Assembly (NCBI GenBank): GCA_027450045.1
Contig: DAIDKM010000015.1
Coordinates: 1-50,790 of the forward strand
Direction: 5' to 3'
From: Paludibacter sp.
GTDB lineage: Bacteria; Bacteroidota; Bacteroidia; Bacteroidales; Paludibacteraceae
DNA: 50,790 bases
Made by a program: the position numbers and the translations under genes. Below the pieces are notes generated by a model. The model had not been told where the DNA came from and searched no databases. It saw only the letters and a list, made by a program, of their open reading frames with translations. Positions within the stretch are counted from its first letter, which is position 1. Each line of letters starts with the position of its first letter. Below are positions 36,901-45,043 of the stretch, in pieces.

Positions 36901-37771
36901 TGTTCAAAATGACAAAGATGAACAAGTAATTGATTCTTTGATTCGTTATGGGAATAAAGTGCAGAACGACAAAGCCAATGTTACGAATTCTCTCTTTGGA
37001 GGGTTTGAGGAAGTTGCTGTTGCAAAACCCACAGTCCCATTTGCACAAAATTGGCCTTCGCTGGAACGTCTAAACAAGGAGCGGGAATATGTTGGCATAT
37101 ATCTTTCGGCTCATCCGCTTGATAAATATGAATTGGAATTGCGCTATGGTTGCAACACGCAGTTAGCCGAATTAAACGATCTGGAACCTTTGCAAGGCCG
37201 TGAAATTATTATCGGAGGCATCGTCACTGCCACACAACAAGGTACAACCAAAACCGGAAAGCCATTTGGCTCGATCACAATTGAGGATTATAGTGGCTCT
37301 TATCGAATGATGCTTTTTCAGAATGATTTTGTTGAATTCAATAAGTTTATGATTTCCAACCTTTTTGTCTTGGTTTGGGGAGTTGTACAAGAGCGAGGAT
37401 CAGATTGGAAAAATAGCCGACCAAGAGATGCCTCGCAACCGGTGGTATTAGATTTTAAAGTGAAGCGCATGGCGTTGTTGCCTGCTTTTGTTGAAACAGA
37501 AACTTTGTTGCATTCGCTTTGCATTAAAATTGAAATCAATAAGTTAAGTGAAGATTTGATCAACGACATCAAAGCGTTGACGATCAATGACTCGAATGGG
37601 AAAACAAAACTTTATTTTCTGGTTTACGATGAAGCGACGCATACAAAAGTGAAGTTATTTGCACGTCAACATTTGATTCAAGTATCTAAATCGTTGATTC
37701 ATTTCCTTGAGGAAAAAAAAGCGGAAGAAAGCATCTCTTTTTCAGTTAATAAAGCGGATGGAAATTGTTAA
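33953..37771 (+). CDS. dnaE: DNA polymerase III alpha subunit
   Basis: The replicative polymerase catalytic subunit, 1,272 residues. Domain order: N-terminal PHP domain starting [16 protein letters not shown], with [13 protein letters not shown]; polymerase core with the catalytic aspartates in [20 protein letters not shown] and in [19 protein letters not shown]; the [20 protein letters not shown] and [27 protein letters not shown] segments; HhH region [14 protein letters not shown]; then the OB fold with [29 protein letters not shown]. An upstream TTG (33917) is in frame, but ATG 33953 gives the standard N-terminus. It is longer than E. coli DnaE (1,160), as usual in Bacteroidota, with an insertion after the first PHP motif. 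Whether the PHP metal site is active was not judged. Confidence 0.98.
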   Translation: [1272 protein letters not shown]

Positions 37772-37780
37772 AAGCATTCA

Positions 37781-38545
37781 TTATTTTCGTTTTTCTTGAA
37801 TGATTTCTGTCATGATGCGATATAGGTTTTGCAAGCGTGGCTCGATTTCCAGCATTGACAAATGGTGCGCGATAACATTAGTGTCACTTCTTGCAGCCGG
37901 GCCAGTTTGAGCTTCTTCGGGTTTTAGCAAACTCACTTTCTCGACTGTTTCGCGTATGAGTGGAAGTAAAAGATCAAAAGGCAGATTGACTTCCTTTAGT
38001 AGTTTATCAGCTATGGCAAAGAGACTGTTGCTAAAATTGCAAGCAAATACTGCTGCAAGATGGAGTTGTTGCCGTTGTTCAAAGTTTGTTTCAAGAATTT
38101 GACTGCTAAGATGTGCTGCTAGTTTGTGAAGCGTTTTTAAAGTGCTCTTATTGCTGGCTTCCAATAGGATTGGAATGTTTTGAAAATCAATTTGCTTTTG
38201 TTTCGAGAAGGTTTGTAATGGATAAAAAACGCCATAATTTTCAACTTTCCCGGCAAAGAGTTCCCTTGACAGGCTGCCTGCTGTATGGCAATGAATGCCT
38301 GTTTTGATAGGATTTTGTGTTATAATGTTTGGAAGTTGATCATCCGGCACGGCATATAAATAGATATCGGCATCGGGCATAATCTCTGCCATGTTTGTTG
38401 TGAAAGGTGCATTTACTAATTGTCCTAACTTGCGGGCGTGGTCAGTTGTTCGACTGACGATCTGTTGGATGGAGAAGTCGGCTTCTGCTAAATGACTTGC
38501 CAAATGCCAGCCAACATTCCCGGAGCCGATGCAAACGATGTTCAT
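37781..38545 (-). CDS. DUF2520/Rossmann-like NAD(P)-binding protein
   Basis: A 254-residue protein with an N-terminal Rossmann domain (IVCIGSGNVGWHLASHLAEAD, the GxGNxG dinucleotide motif at about residues 6-13) and a helical C-terminal DUF2520 domain (from about 130, with ASNKSTLKTLHKLAAHLSSQILE and a helical bundle containing AAVFACNFSNSLFAIADKLL). The combination resembles 6-phosphogluconate/F420-dependent reductase-like enzymes; the substrate is unknown. Expected cytoplasmic. It converges on dnaE with 9 bp between stop codons and lies 19 bp downstream of the small membrane-protein gene, probably on one transcript. Confidence 0.85.
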   Translation of the reverse strand: MNIVCIGSGNVGWHLASHLAEADFSIQQIVSRTTDHARKLGQLVNAPFTTNMAEIMPDADIYLYAVPDDQLPNIITQNPIKTGIHCHTAGSLSRELFAGKVENYGVFYPLQTFSKQKQIDFQNIPILLEASNKSTLKTLHKLAAHLSSQILETNFEQRQQLHLAAVFACNFSNSLFAIADKLLKEVNLPFDLLLPLIRETVEKVSLLKPEEAQTGPAARSDTNVIAHHLSMLEIEPRLQNLYRIMTEIIQEKRK

Positions 38546-38564
38546 GCTGAATGTCTGATAAAAA

Positions 38565-38888
38565 TTATCTTTTTCTGTTTTTTGTTCCCAATAACATCAC
38601 AATACCGGCTGCAATCAGTAGCGCTGGCCAGATAAATTCCGACACATTTTGTGTAAGCCGGATGATGTCGGATAGTCGGAATAAGATGCCAATACTGAGT
38701 AAAATTATCCCGATCGTATAATTTTTACTGGTCAACAGGAAAATAATTCCTGCGTAAAAAGGGTAATTTCGGAAATCGAACAAAAAATAGCGAACCTGCT
38801 CAGGAAATAACTGAAGGTGTTCCATCAAGAATAAGATTCCGAAAAAGATCAGGGTAATAGCCCATGATAAGCGGTTGTCGTTTTTCAT
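38565..38888 (-). CDS. Small membrane protein, LiaF-transmembrane/DUF5668-like
   Basis: A 107-residue integral membrane protein with about four short hydrophobic segments: AITLIFFGILFLMEHLQLF, YAGIIFLLTSKNY, IGIILLSIGILFRLSDII and FIWPALLIAAGIVMLLGT. The PALLIAAGIVMLLG ending resembles DUF5668/LiaF-type transmembrane regions found in many Bacteroidota. Function unknown. It is upstream of the DUF2520 gene (19-bp gap). Its start codon is 51 bp from the terminator downstream of the ROK kinase gene. Confidence 0.65.
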   Translation of the reverse strand: MKNDNRLSWAITLIFFGILFLMEHLQLFPEQVRYFLFDFRNYPFYAGIIFLLTSKNYTIGIILLSIGILFRLSDIIRLTQNVSEFIWPALLIAAGIVMLLGTKNRKR

Positions 38889-38918
38889 TTGTGCGTGACT
38901 GAAAGGTATTGAAAAAAC

Positions 38919-38953
38919 AAACAGCCTGCAAGTATAAAACTCGCAGGCTGTTT
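38919..38953 (-). terminator. Terminator after the ROK kinase gene
   Basis: A perfect 11-bp stem (AAACAGCCTGC at 38919-38929 with GCAGGCTGTTT at 38943-38953) with a 13-nt loop. On the minus strand the right arm is followed by TTTGTTTTTTC, so it ends transcription from the permease/kinase operon. Confidence 0.88.
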
Positions 38954-38973
38954 CTCTATTTATGCGAGTATGC

Positions 38974-39936
38974 TTAGTTCTTCAGCTCCCACGCTAAAGC
39001 GCTGGCGCCTAGAATTGCAGCATCGGCTTCGTTTAATGCTGAGAAAAGAAGTTTTACTTTCCCTCTCCAAATTGGCAGTACATTCTTTTCCATACTTTCG
39101 CGGATTGGATTCATGATGAGATCACCAGCTTTTGCTAATCCGCCGAAAATTATGATGGCTTCAGGTGCACTGAACGCAATGAAATCGGCAAAAGCTTCCC
39201 CTAACACGCGACCTGTATATTCAAAAATTTCTTTTGCAATGGGATCTCCTGTTATGGCAGCGTCGAATACATCTTTGGAAGTGATGCTTTCAAGTGGGAT
39301 GTTACGTAAAATACTGTCATCTTTCCTCATTTCAAGCATTTCGCGTGCTGTACGTGCAACGCCGGTTGCCGAAGTATACGTTTCCAAACAACCTGTTTTC
39401 CCGCAACCGCATTGGCGGCCATTGTTACGCACGATGGTCGTATGTCCCAATTCTCCGGCAAATCCATCATGTCCATAGACTAATTGACCGTTGATTACAA
39501 TGCCACTTCCAACGCCGGTGCCTAAGGTTATCATGATAAAATCTTTCATGCCACGTGCTGCCCCATACGTCATTTCTCCAATTGCAGCGGCATTGGCATC
39601 ATTAGTCAAAGCTGCCTGAACGCCAAACTTGGCATGTAACATTTCTGCAAAAGGAATAACGCCTCTCCACGGTAGATTGGGAGCGAACTCAACATTCCCG
39701 GTATAGAAATTCCCGTTTGGAGCACCCATTCCAATACCCTTGATTTTATCAATTCCACCAACTTCTTCGATTAATGGTTCTAAAGTTGCATGAAGCTCAT
39801 CGATGTATTGATCGGCTTCTGCAAATTTTTGAGTTTTGATAGCACCGCGACGAATTACTTCTCCTCTTGCATCAATAATTCCGAAAGCGGTGTTCGTTCC
39901 GCCCATATCAACTCCTATAACATACGGTTTGTCCAT
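38974..39936 (-). CDS. ROK-family sugar kinase (glucokinase-like)
   Basis: A 320-residue cytoplasmic hexose kinase. The N-terminal ATP phosphate-binding motif is YVIGVDMGGTNTAFGI; the catalytic Asp is Asp113 in LTNDANAAAIGE; the ROK signature with zinc ligands is seen as GELGH (His165) and CGCGKTGCLE (Cys176, Cys178, Cys183); LGTGVGSGIVINGQLVYG binds ATP. The ROK pattern favours glucose, fructose or N-acetyl sugars; the gene is downstream of a FucP-type permease with an 18-bp gap, so sugar uptake followed by 6-phosphorylation is the likely joint role. Confidence 0.92.
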   Translation of the reverse strand: MDKPYVIGVDMGGTNTAFGIIDARGEVIRRGAIKTQKFAEADQYIDELHATLEPLIEEVGGIDKIKGIGMGAPNGNFYTGNVEFAPNLPWRGVIPFAEMLHAKFGVQAALTNDANAAAIGEMTYGAARGMKDFIMITLGTGVGSGIVINGQLVYGHDGFAGELGHTTIVRNNGRQCGCGKTGCLETYTSATGVARTAREMLEMRKDDSILRNIPLESITSKDVFDAAITGDPIAKEIFEYTGRVLGEAFADFIAFSAPEAIIIFGGLAKAGDLIMNPIRESMEKNVLPIWRGKVKLLFSALNEADAAILGASALAWELKN

Positions 39937-39954
39937 GATAAATGATTATTTTAG

Positions 39955-41238
39955 TTATTCAACTGGTATATCTTTGTTTACGTTTTTGCTTCCGATCAGG
40001 GCATAAAATAATATGTAGGCAACTCCAACGAAAATGACCCAATAACTTGCTACGTAACCCATTTTGTCGGCAACAAAACCTTGTATCATAGGCAGAATTC
40101 CTCCGCCACAAACCATTACCATGAAGATTCCTGAAGCCATTGCCGTGTATTTTCCTAATCCCTCAACGGCAAGGTTAAAGATGCCACCCCACATTACCGA
40201 GGTACAAATACCTACCAAAATTAAGAACATAACGCTAATGGGCACTTCTGCCATGCCGAACGAAATGTCGGAACGGAATACCGGCATTTTCACGGTTGTC
40301 GTAATCGGGCTGAAAATTGCAAAGAGAAGTAAGATCAATGCTAATGAAGCTGCAAACGTAAGCATGGCTTTCGTGGAAATAGTTGCGCCCACCGATGCTC
40401 CGGTCAAACGACCTAACAACATCAAGAACCAATATGTGCCAACCACGGTTCCAGCAATGGTTGCGTTGATATTCAATCCTCCAAGTGATGTGTTCGTTGT
40501 CATAAACAGGTTTGTGAAGTTTGGAATTCCTACTTCAACGCCTACATACACAAAGATAGCTATGGCGCCTAAAATAAAATGTCGGAAAGAAAGTGCGCTG
40601 TGTTTGTGTTTTATTTGTGCTTTCTCTTTGCTTACCATGTGAGGTTCTGGTATTTGCATAAAGAATAACACGAGAAAAGCTAAAGCAAAAATTCCCATTG
40701 CAATGAAGAGTGCCGGGTTTGCATCGCTGATGTTTGCTTTGGCCACATTTCCAATCAGATAACCGACAAGGACAGGAACGATAGTTGCACCGATGGAGTT
40801 GATGGAACCTCCGAATTGAATTAATTGATTTCCTTTTTTGCCACCGCCGCCAAGCGTGTTGAGCATTGGATTAACAACCGTATTTAACATACACATGGAG
40901 AATCCTGAAACAAAAGCGCCTGTAAGGTATATGGCAAAATTTCCCAACTGTCCCGAAAGGAATTGAATTGCCACACCGGTAATACCGACAACAATAGCTG
41001 CTAAAGCTGTTTTTTTGTAACCTATTCTTTCAAGTAATAAACCTGCTGGAATTCCCATGAAAGCATACGCGATAAAATTGGCTGCGTTACCTAATGATGA
41101 CATGAAATTGGATGCGCCAAATTGATTTTTTACAATAACTCCCAGTGGATTTGGTAATCCTGTTACAAAGGAGATCATAAAGAAGAGAGCAAACATCATT
41201 GCAATAGGCAATGCATAACTTTTCTGTTTTGTGTTCAT
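39955..41238 (-). CDS. FucP/GluP-type MFS sugar transporter
   Basis: A 427-residue inner-membrane major-facilitator protein with about 12 transmembrane helices. Family-typical pieces are MMFALFFMISFVTGLPNPLGVIVKNQFGAS in helix 1 region, GIPAGLLLERIGYKKTALAAIVVGI (the RxGYK loop) and GKKGNQLIQFGGSINSIGATIVPVLVGYLIG. FucP-like permeases import fucose, glucose, galactose or N-acetylglucosamine with protons or sodium. It is transcribed together with the ROK kinase, pointing to a glucose-type substrate. The specific sugar cannot be read from sequence. Confidence 0.88.
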   Translation of the reverse strand: MNTKQKSYALPIAMMFALFFMISFVTGLPNPLGVIVKNQFGASNFMSSLGNAANFIAYAFMGIPAGLLLERIGYKKTALAAIVVGITGVAIQFLSGQLGNFAIYLTGAFVSGFSMCMLNTVVNPMLNTLGGGGKKGNQLIQFGGSINSIGATIVPVLVGYLIGNVAKANISDANPALFIAMGIFALAFLVLFFMQIPEPHMVSKEKAQIKHKHSALSFRHFILGAIAIFVYVGVEVGIPNFTNLFMTTNTSLGGLNINATIAGTVVGTYWFLMLLGRLTGASVGATISTKAMLTFAASLALILLLFAIFSPITTTVKMPVFRSDISFGMAEVPISVMFLILVGICTSVMWGGIFNLAVEGLGKYTAMASGIFMVMVCGGGILPMIQGFVADKMGYVASYWVIFVGVAYILFYALIGSKNVNKDIPVE

Positions 41239-41350
41239 AGAGATTTTAGTTTACAATATTAATAATGTTGGAAGATTGATTTCGGCGCTAAAAGTACACT
41301 TTTTTTTTTATAACCCGAATAGCGTAACATGATTTGCAGAGGTTATCATC

Positions 41351-42064
41351 TTATTGTTTTTTGCGATAAAAAGCCACGATGGAGAAGCCAATATACAGTA
41401 CAATGACAATGGCTAAGGAGCCTGCGTTGAATCGCGAACTAATTAACACAAGCGAGGCAATAATCAAGTAAATATACCGTGTTCGGTTGTCTTTCCATTT
41501 CCAACTTTTCATTTTCAACGAAAACATGGGAATTTCGGCTAATAACAAATAACAAAACACAGCAACGAGCACTAATACAAATTTCCAGTGTAACGATGTG
41601 AACAGATTACTGGTGGCCACCACAAATGATGCCCAGAAAATAGCATTGGCAGGCGTAGGAAGACCAATAAAGATAGCTCCTTGTCGTTCGTCAATGTTGA
41701 ATTTTGCTAATCGTAATGCAGAAAAGACTGCAATCAGAAAGGCAGAATAGCTCAGGAAATGCCATGCAACCGGAAAATTATCGGACATGACTGAAAAGAC
41801 CATTGCTGAAGGCGCCACACCAAAACTTACGATGTCGGCTAAGGAGTCTAACTCTTTACCAACCGGAGAATAGGCATGTAGCATCCGGGCTGCAAAGCCA
41901 TCGAAAAAATCAAGCACAGCCGCTATTATAATGAAAGTGGCTGCCACATCGTATTGTCCGTCGAAGCCGGCATAAATGGCTATACATCCAGCAAACAGAT
42001 TACCACTGGTGATGGTGTTTGGAATCTGTTTTTTGATGTTCTGTAGAGTAGTTGTTGAGTTCAT
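41351..42064 (-). CDS. pssA: CDP-diacylglycerol--serine O-phosphatidyltransferase
   Basis: A 237-residue membrane enzyme making phosphatidylserine, the precursor of phosphatidylethanolamine. The CDP-alcohol phosphotransferase signature DGx2ARx8Gx3Dx3D is intact: Asp55, Gly56, Arg60, Gly69, Asp73, Asp77. Around it are six or so hydrophobic helices, consistent with the type II (Bacillus-like) integral enzyme. It follows thyA on the same strand by 76 bp. The start at ATG 42064 gives the typical N-terminus KKQIPNTITSGNLFAGC. Confidence 0.93.
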   Translation of the reverse strand: MNSTTTLQNIKKQIPNTITSGNLFAGCIAIYAGFDGQYDVAATFIIIAAVLDFFDGFAARMLHAYSPVGKELDSLADIVSFGVAPSAMVFSVMSDNFPVAWHFLSYSAFLIAVFSALRLAKFNIDERQGAIFIGLPTPANAIFWASFVVATSNLFTSLHWKFVLVLVAVFCYLLLAEIPMFSLKMKSWKWKDNRTRYIYLIIASLVLISSRFNAGSLAIVIVLYIGFSIVAFYRKKQ

Positions 42065-42140
42065 TTTTTAAGAGTTGATGTGTTTGCGTTTGTTCTTTAA
42101 ATTCTATTATAATGCCATTACAGCGTTATTTAAATGATCA

Positions 42141-42935
42141 TTAAACGGCAATTTCCCCTCGAATATGGGGATGGGGATTGTATCCTTCGATTGCAATATC
42201 GTCGAACACAAAGTCAAAAAGATTCGTTTTATCGGGGTTGAGTTTTAGTTTTGGTAAAGCTCGGGGATCGCGCGTTAGTTGTAGTTTCACTTGATCCAAA
42301 TGATTCGTGTAAATATGAGCATCGCCCAACGTGTGGACAAAATCGCCTGCTTTTAGTCCGGTGGCTTGTGCCATCATTTCTAACAGGAGAGCATAAGAGG
42401 CAATGTTGAATGGAACACCAAGAAAAATATCGGCGCTTCGTTGATAAAGTTGTAGACTTAATTTGCCATTGGCGACATAGAACTGAAAGAAAGCATGGCA
42501 AGGTGGCAGGTGCATCTTAGGCAAATCGGCCACGTTCCATGCACTGACAATGATGCGGCGGGAGTCAGGATTGTGCTTGATTGTGTCAATAGCCTGACTT
42601 ATTTGATCAATGTGTCCTCCGTCGTAGTCAGGCCACGAACGCCATTGATAGCCATAAATTGGTCCTAATTCCCCTTTTTCATCGGCCCATTCGTTCCATA
42701 TCCGGACTCCGTTTTGTTGCAAATAGTGGACGTTTGTCTCGCCACGTAAAAACCAAAGTAATTCGTGAACAATCGATTTTGTATGCAATTGTTTGGTCGT
42801 AAGCAACGGAAATCCATCTTCTAACCGAAACCGCATTTGATACCCAAACACGCTCAGGGTTCCTGTACCTGTACGATCTTCTTTATGAACTCCTTCGTTC
42901 AGTACGTGTTGAAGTAAATCGAGATATTGTTGCAT
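42141..42935 (-). CDS. thyA: Thymidylate synthase
   Basis: Converts dUMP to dTMP using methylene-THF. ATG 42935 gives exactly 264 residues, starting [31 protein letters not shown], identical in length to E. coli ThyA. The catalytic Cys is in [13 protein letters not shown], the dUMP phosphate Arg pair in [12 protein letters not shown], and the folate region [22 protein letters not shown] (starting LYQRSAD). An in-frame ATG 25 codons farther up (43010) sits at the predicted transcription start, so it is not preferred. It is not next to folA in this window. Confidence 0.97.
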   Translation of the reverse strand: MQQYLDLLQHVLNEGVHKEDRTGTGTLSVFGYQMRFRLEDGFPLLTTKQLHTKSIVHELLWFLRGETNVHYLQQNGVRIWNEWADEKGELGPIYGYQWRSWPDYDGGHIDQISQAIDTIKHNPDSRRIIVSAWNVADLPKMHLPPCHAFFQFYVANGKLSLQLYQRSADIFLGVPFNIASYALLLEMMAQATGLKAGDFVHTLGDAHIYTNHLDQVKLQLTRDPRALPKLKLNPDKTNLFDFVFDDIAIEGYNPHPHIRGEIAV

Positions 42936-43016
42936 AGGATTATAATGAATAGGTTGTGTTGCAACTCGTTTATATGCAATTGATTGCAAAAAAGAGTCAG
43001 AATCATTCATTTTTTA

Positions 43017-43024
43017 CAAAGGTA
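43017..43024 (-). promoter_or_regulatory. -7 promoter box for thyA
   Basis: Minus strand TACCTTTG, a perfect TAnnTTTG, placing the start near 43010 and giving a leader of about 75 nt before ATG 42935. This supports the downstream start codon. No clear -33 element. Confidence 0.6.
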
Positions 43025-43104
43025 TAATTTTTTACGAATTATACGAGAAATTCTTTGCAGAATTATTGTGCTTCATTTTTTCTTTCCTTTTGATGAATAA
43101 TGCC

Positions 43105-43112
43105 TACTTTTG
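43105..43112 (+). promoter_or_regulatory. -7 promoter box before the binding-lipoprotein gene
   Basis: TACTTTTG matches TAnnTTTG. The transcript would begin near 43119, almost at an ATG (43121) that opens a seven-codon frame ending at 43144 (MKQIPGN). A weak stem TTAGGA/TCCTAA (43141-43146/43161-43166) lies in the leader. No room exists for a cobalamin riboswitch. Confidence 0.5.
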
Positions 43113-43184
43113 CACCTGTTATGAAACAAATCCCGGGTAATTAGGATGTATTCCCTCCTGTCCTAAATATAAAGTTATTTTTGG

Positions 43185-44351
43185 ATGAAACGACCTCTTT
43201 TGTCTTCTGTTTTTTCTTCGCTCCTATTCTTGATAGGGATAGTGTTCCTCTCGATAATTTTTTCTTCGTGTCATCCACACCCCGCTCAATCTGAAAAGTC
43301 GTTGCGTCCGGACTCCTCTGCCGTGATTGGGTATGCACATGGATTTTCCATCGATTATTTTCGAAACTATACGCGCCTGACTGTCTATAATCCCTGGAAA
43401 AAAGGGAATATTTCTGCTGTTTATTATTTGATTCCGCATGCAGGAATTGCAACTCCTGATCCAAAATTGACCATCATTGTCCCTTTACATTCCATGGCTG
43501 CCACTTCGTGTACGCATGTGGCATTTCTTGAAGCCTTGCACGAATTATCGACGCTGACAGGCATGGCATCCCCTCAATTGGTTTATAGCGCCGCCTTTCG
43601 TCAACTCGATGCTGAAGGAAAAATCCTTGATTTAGGCGATCCATTTCATCTAAATGTGGAAAAGACAATGGAGCTTCATCCGCAAATGGTGATGATGACC
43701 AATTATAATCAGATAAATACCGCTGCCGATCAATTAGTGCAGGCCGGCATTCCGGTTGTGTTTAACGACGAATGGATGGAATCAACCCCTTTAGGAAGAG
43801 CAGAATGGATTAAGTTTGTTGCTGCTTTTTATAACAAGGGAAAATTAGCGGATTCTCTTTTTCAGAATATGACCACCCGTTACCTTGCGTTGAAACAATT
43901 GGCGCGACAAGCTTCCGACCGTCCTTCTATTCTCGTAGGGAATAGTTTCAAAGGAACCTGGTATATGCCGAGTGGCACGGGTTTTATGGGTCATCTGTTG
44001 GCAGATGCGCAGTGTTCCTATTATTTTAGCAATGACACGACGGTTGGAAGTATTCCCGTGAATTTTGAGCAGGCATTGCAACATTTCCGAAATGCAGGCG
44101 TGTGGCTGAATTGTTCGTCTTTGAATTTGACTGCACTCCAAAACAGTGATTCACGTTACCAGTTATTTAAATCCTTTCAAAATCAGCAAGTGTATAGTTT
44201 GGATGGACGTATAACCCAAAATGGAGGCAATGATTTTTGGGAAGGTGGGGTCGTGCATCCTGATATTTTGCTTCGGGATTATATTCGGGTGCTGCATCCC
44301 GAGTTACTTCCGAATCAACCGCTCGTGTATCTGATGAAAATGACAAAATAA
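43185..44351 (+). CDS. Periplasmic binding lipoprotein, class III (BtuF/FepB-like)
   Basis: A 388-residue substrate-binding protein for an ABC-type importer. The N-terminal signal peptide is of the lipoprotein kind, with a lipobox ending FSSC at Cys29. The body shows the two-lobed helical-backbone pattern: KLTIIVPLHSMAATSCTHVAFLEAL, then MELHPQMVMMTN (typical of the loop joining lobes) and AGIPVVFNDEWMESTPLGRAEWIKFVA, a sequence often seen in iron-siderophore/cobalamin binding proteins. No permease or ATPase gene is adjacent, so the partner transporter is elsewhere. It overlaps the start of the next gene by one base (TAATG), so the two are translationally coupled. Confidence 0.83.
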   Translation: MKRPLLSSVFSSLLFLIGIVFLSIIFSSCHPHPAQSEKSLRPDSSAVIGYAHGFSIDYFRNYTRLTVYNPWKKGNISAVYYLIPHAGIATPDPKLTIIVPLHSMAATSCTHVAFLEALHELSTLTGMASPQLVYSAAFRQLDAEGKILDLGDPFHLNVEKTMELHPQMVMMTNYNQINTAADQLVQAGIPVVFNDEWMESTPLGRAEWIKFVAAFYNKGKLADSLFQNMTTRYLALKQLARQASDRPSILVGNSFKGTWYMPSGTGFMGHLLADAQCSYYFSNDTTVGSIPVNFEQALQHFRNAGVWLNCSSLNLTALQNSDSRYQLFKSFQNQQVYSLDGRITQNGGNDFWEGGVVHPDILLRDYIRVLHPELLPNQPLVYLMKMTK

Positions 44352-44836
44352 TGGGAAAGGTGGAAATACAAATTGATATTGAAGAACGAAGGCGTCGGGC
44401 TGTTGACTATTTTACACAAGGGTATAATTGTGCTCAGTCGGTTTTGTTGGCTTATGCAGACGTGTTCGATTTAGATCCTGAGTTGGCAAAGCGCATTGCC
44501 GGTTCTTTTGGCGGCGGTATGGGACGGTTGCGCGAAGTCTGTGGCGCTGTGACAGGTATGTTTGCGATTTTGGGATTACATTATTCTGCTGTCAATCCTG
44601 ATGAGAAAGCCGTGAAGAGTGCCAATTATGCAGCGGTTCAACGTGCAGCCAAGGCATTCAAAGATCAGTTTGGTACCATAAGCTGTCGCGAGTTGTTGGG
44701 AATTAAGCCTCAAAAAGAGTCGTATGTTCCATCCGATCGAACGGCGGCATATTATGCCACGCGCCCTTGTGCTCGGTTTGTTGGCGAAGCGGCTGCTATT
44801 GTGGGTCGCGAATTACAAGCCGGCCAATTATTGTAA
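44351..44836 (+). CDS. C_GCAxxG_C_C family redox-like protein
   Basis: A 161-residue helical protein with the family's spaced cysteines: Cys27 in GYNCAQS, Cys64 in VCGAVTG following the GGGMGRLRE segment, Cys112 in ISCREL and Cys140 in TRPCARFV. The family's motif (C, GxxxG-like, C, C, C) suggests a thiol-based or metal-binding redox function; it is often linked to metal or corrinoid uptake, but the true activity is unestablished. Its ATG shares a base with the stop of the binding-lipoprotein gene, so a joint function with that importer is likely. No signal peptide; probably cytoplasmic. Confidence 0.82.
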   Translation: MGKVEIQIDIEERRRRAVDYFTQGYNCAQSVLLAYADVFDLDPELAKRIAGSFGGGMGRLREVCGAVTGMFAILGLHYSAVNPDEKAVKSANYAAVQRAAKAFKDQFGTISCRELLGIKPQKESYVPSDRTAAYYATRPCARFVGEAAAIVGRELQAGQLL

Positions 44837-44937
44837 CCATTTCCTGATATTGCCAACGAAGTAATATAAACAATATAATGTCGTGTTTTGAATGCTGATC
44901 GTTGTTTCCCTTTCCGACCTCATCCGCCCTTCGGTCA

Positions 44938-44956
44938 CCTTCTCCAAAGGAGAAGG
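44938..44956. repeat. CCTTCTCC-AAA-GGAGAAGG hairpin in a convergent intergenic region
   Basis: A perfect 8-bp stem (44938-44945/44949-44956) with an AAA loop lies in the 207-bp region between the convergent C_GCAxxG_C_C and DUF4249 genes. The wording around it, with CCGCCCTTCGGTCA directly upstream, looks like a dispersed intergenic repeat of this kind of genome rather than a gene-specific terminator, and no long T-run follows. Confidence 0.55.
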
Positions 44957-45043
44957 AAAATGGATTCGTTGTTTATGTGGGTTTCAACTATCATGGTTAC
45001 GACACTATTTATTTCCTATTACTTATCAACCTGCCATTATTTC

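Noticed and set aside
42936-43010. ATG 43010 as the thyA start
   Set aside because: It coincides with the predicted transcription start from the 43017-43024 box and would make ThyA 25 residues too long; 42935 gives the canonical 264 residues.
43113-43184. Cobalamin riboswitch before the binding-lipoprotein gene
   Set aside because: The leader after the promoter box is only about 65 nt, too short for a cobalamin riboswitch, and no B12-box-like sequence is visible.
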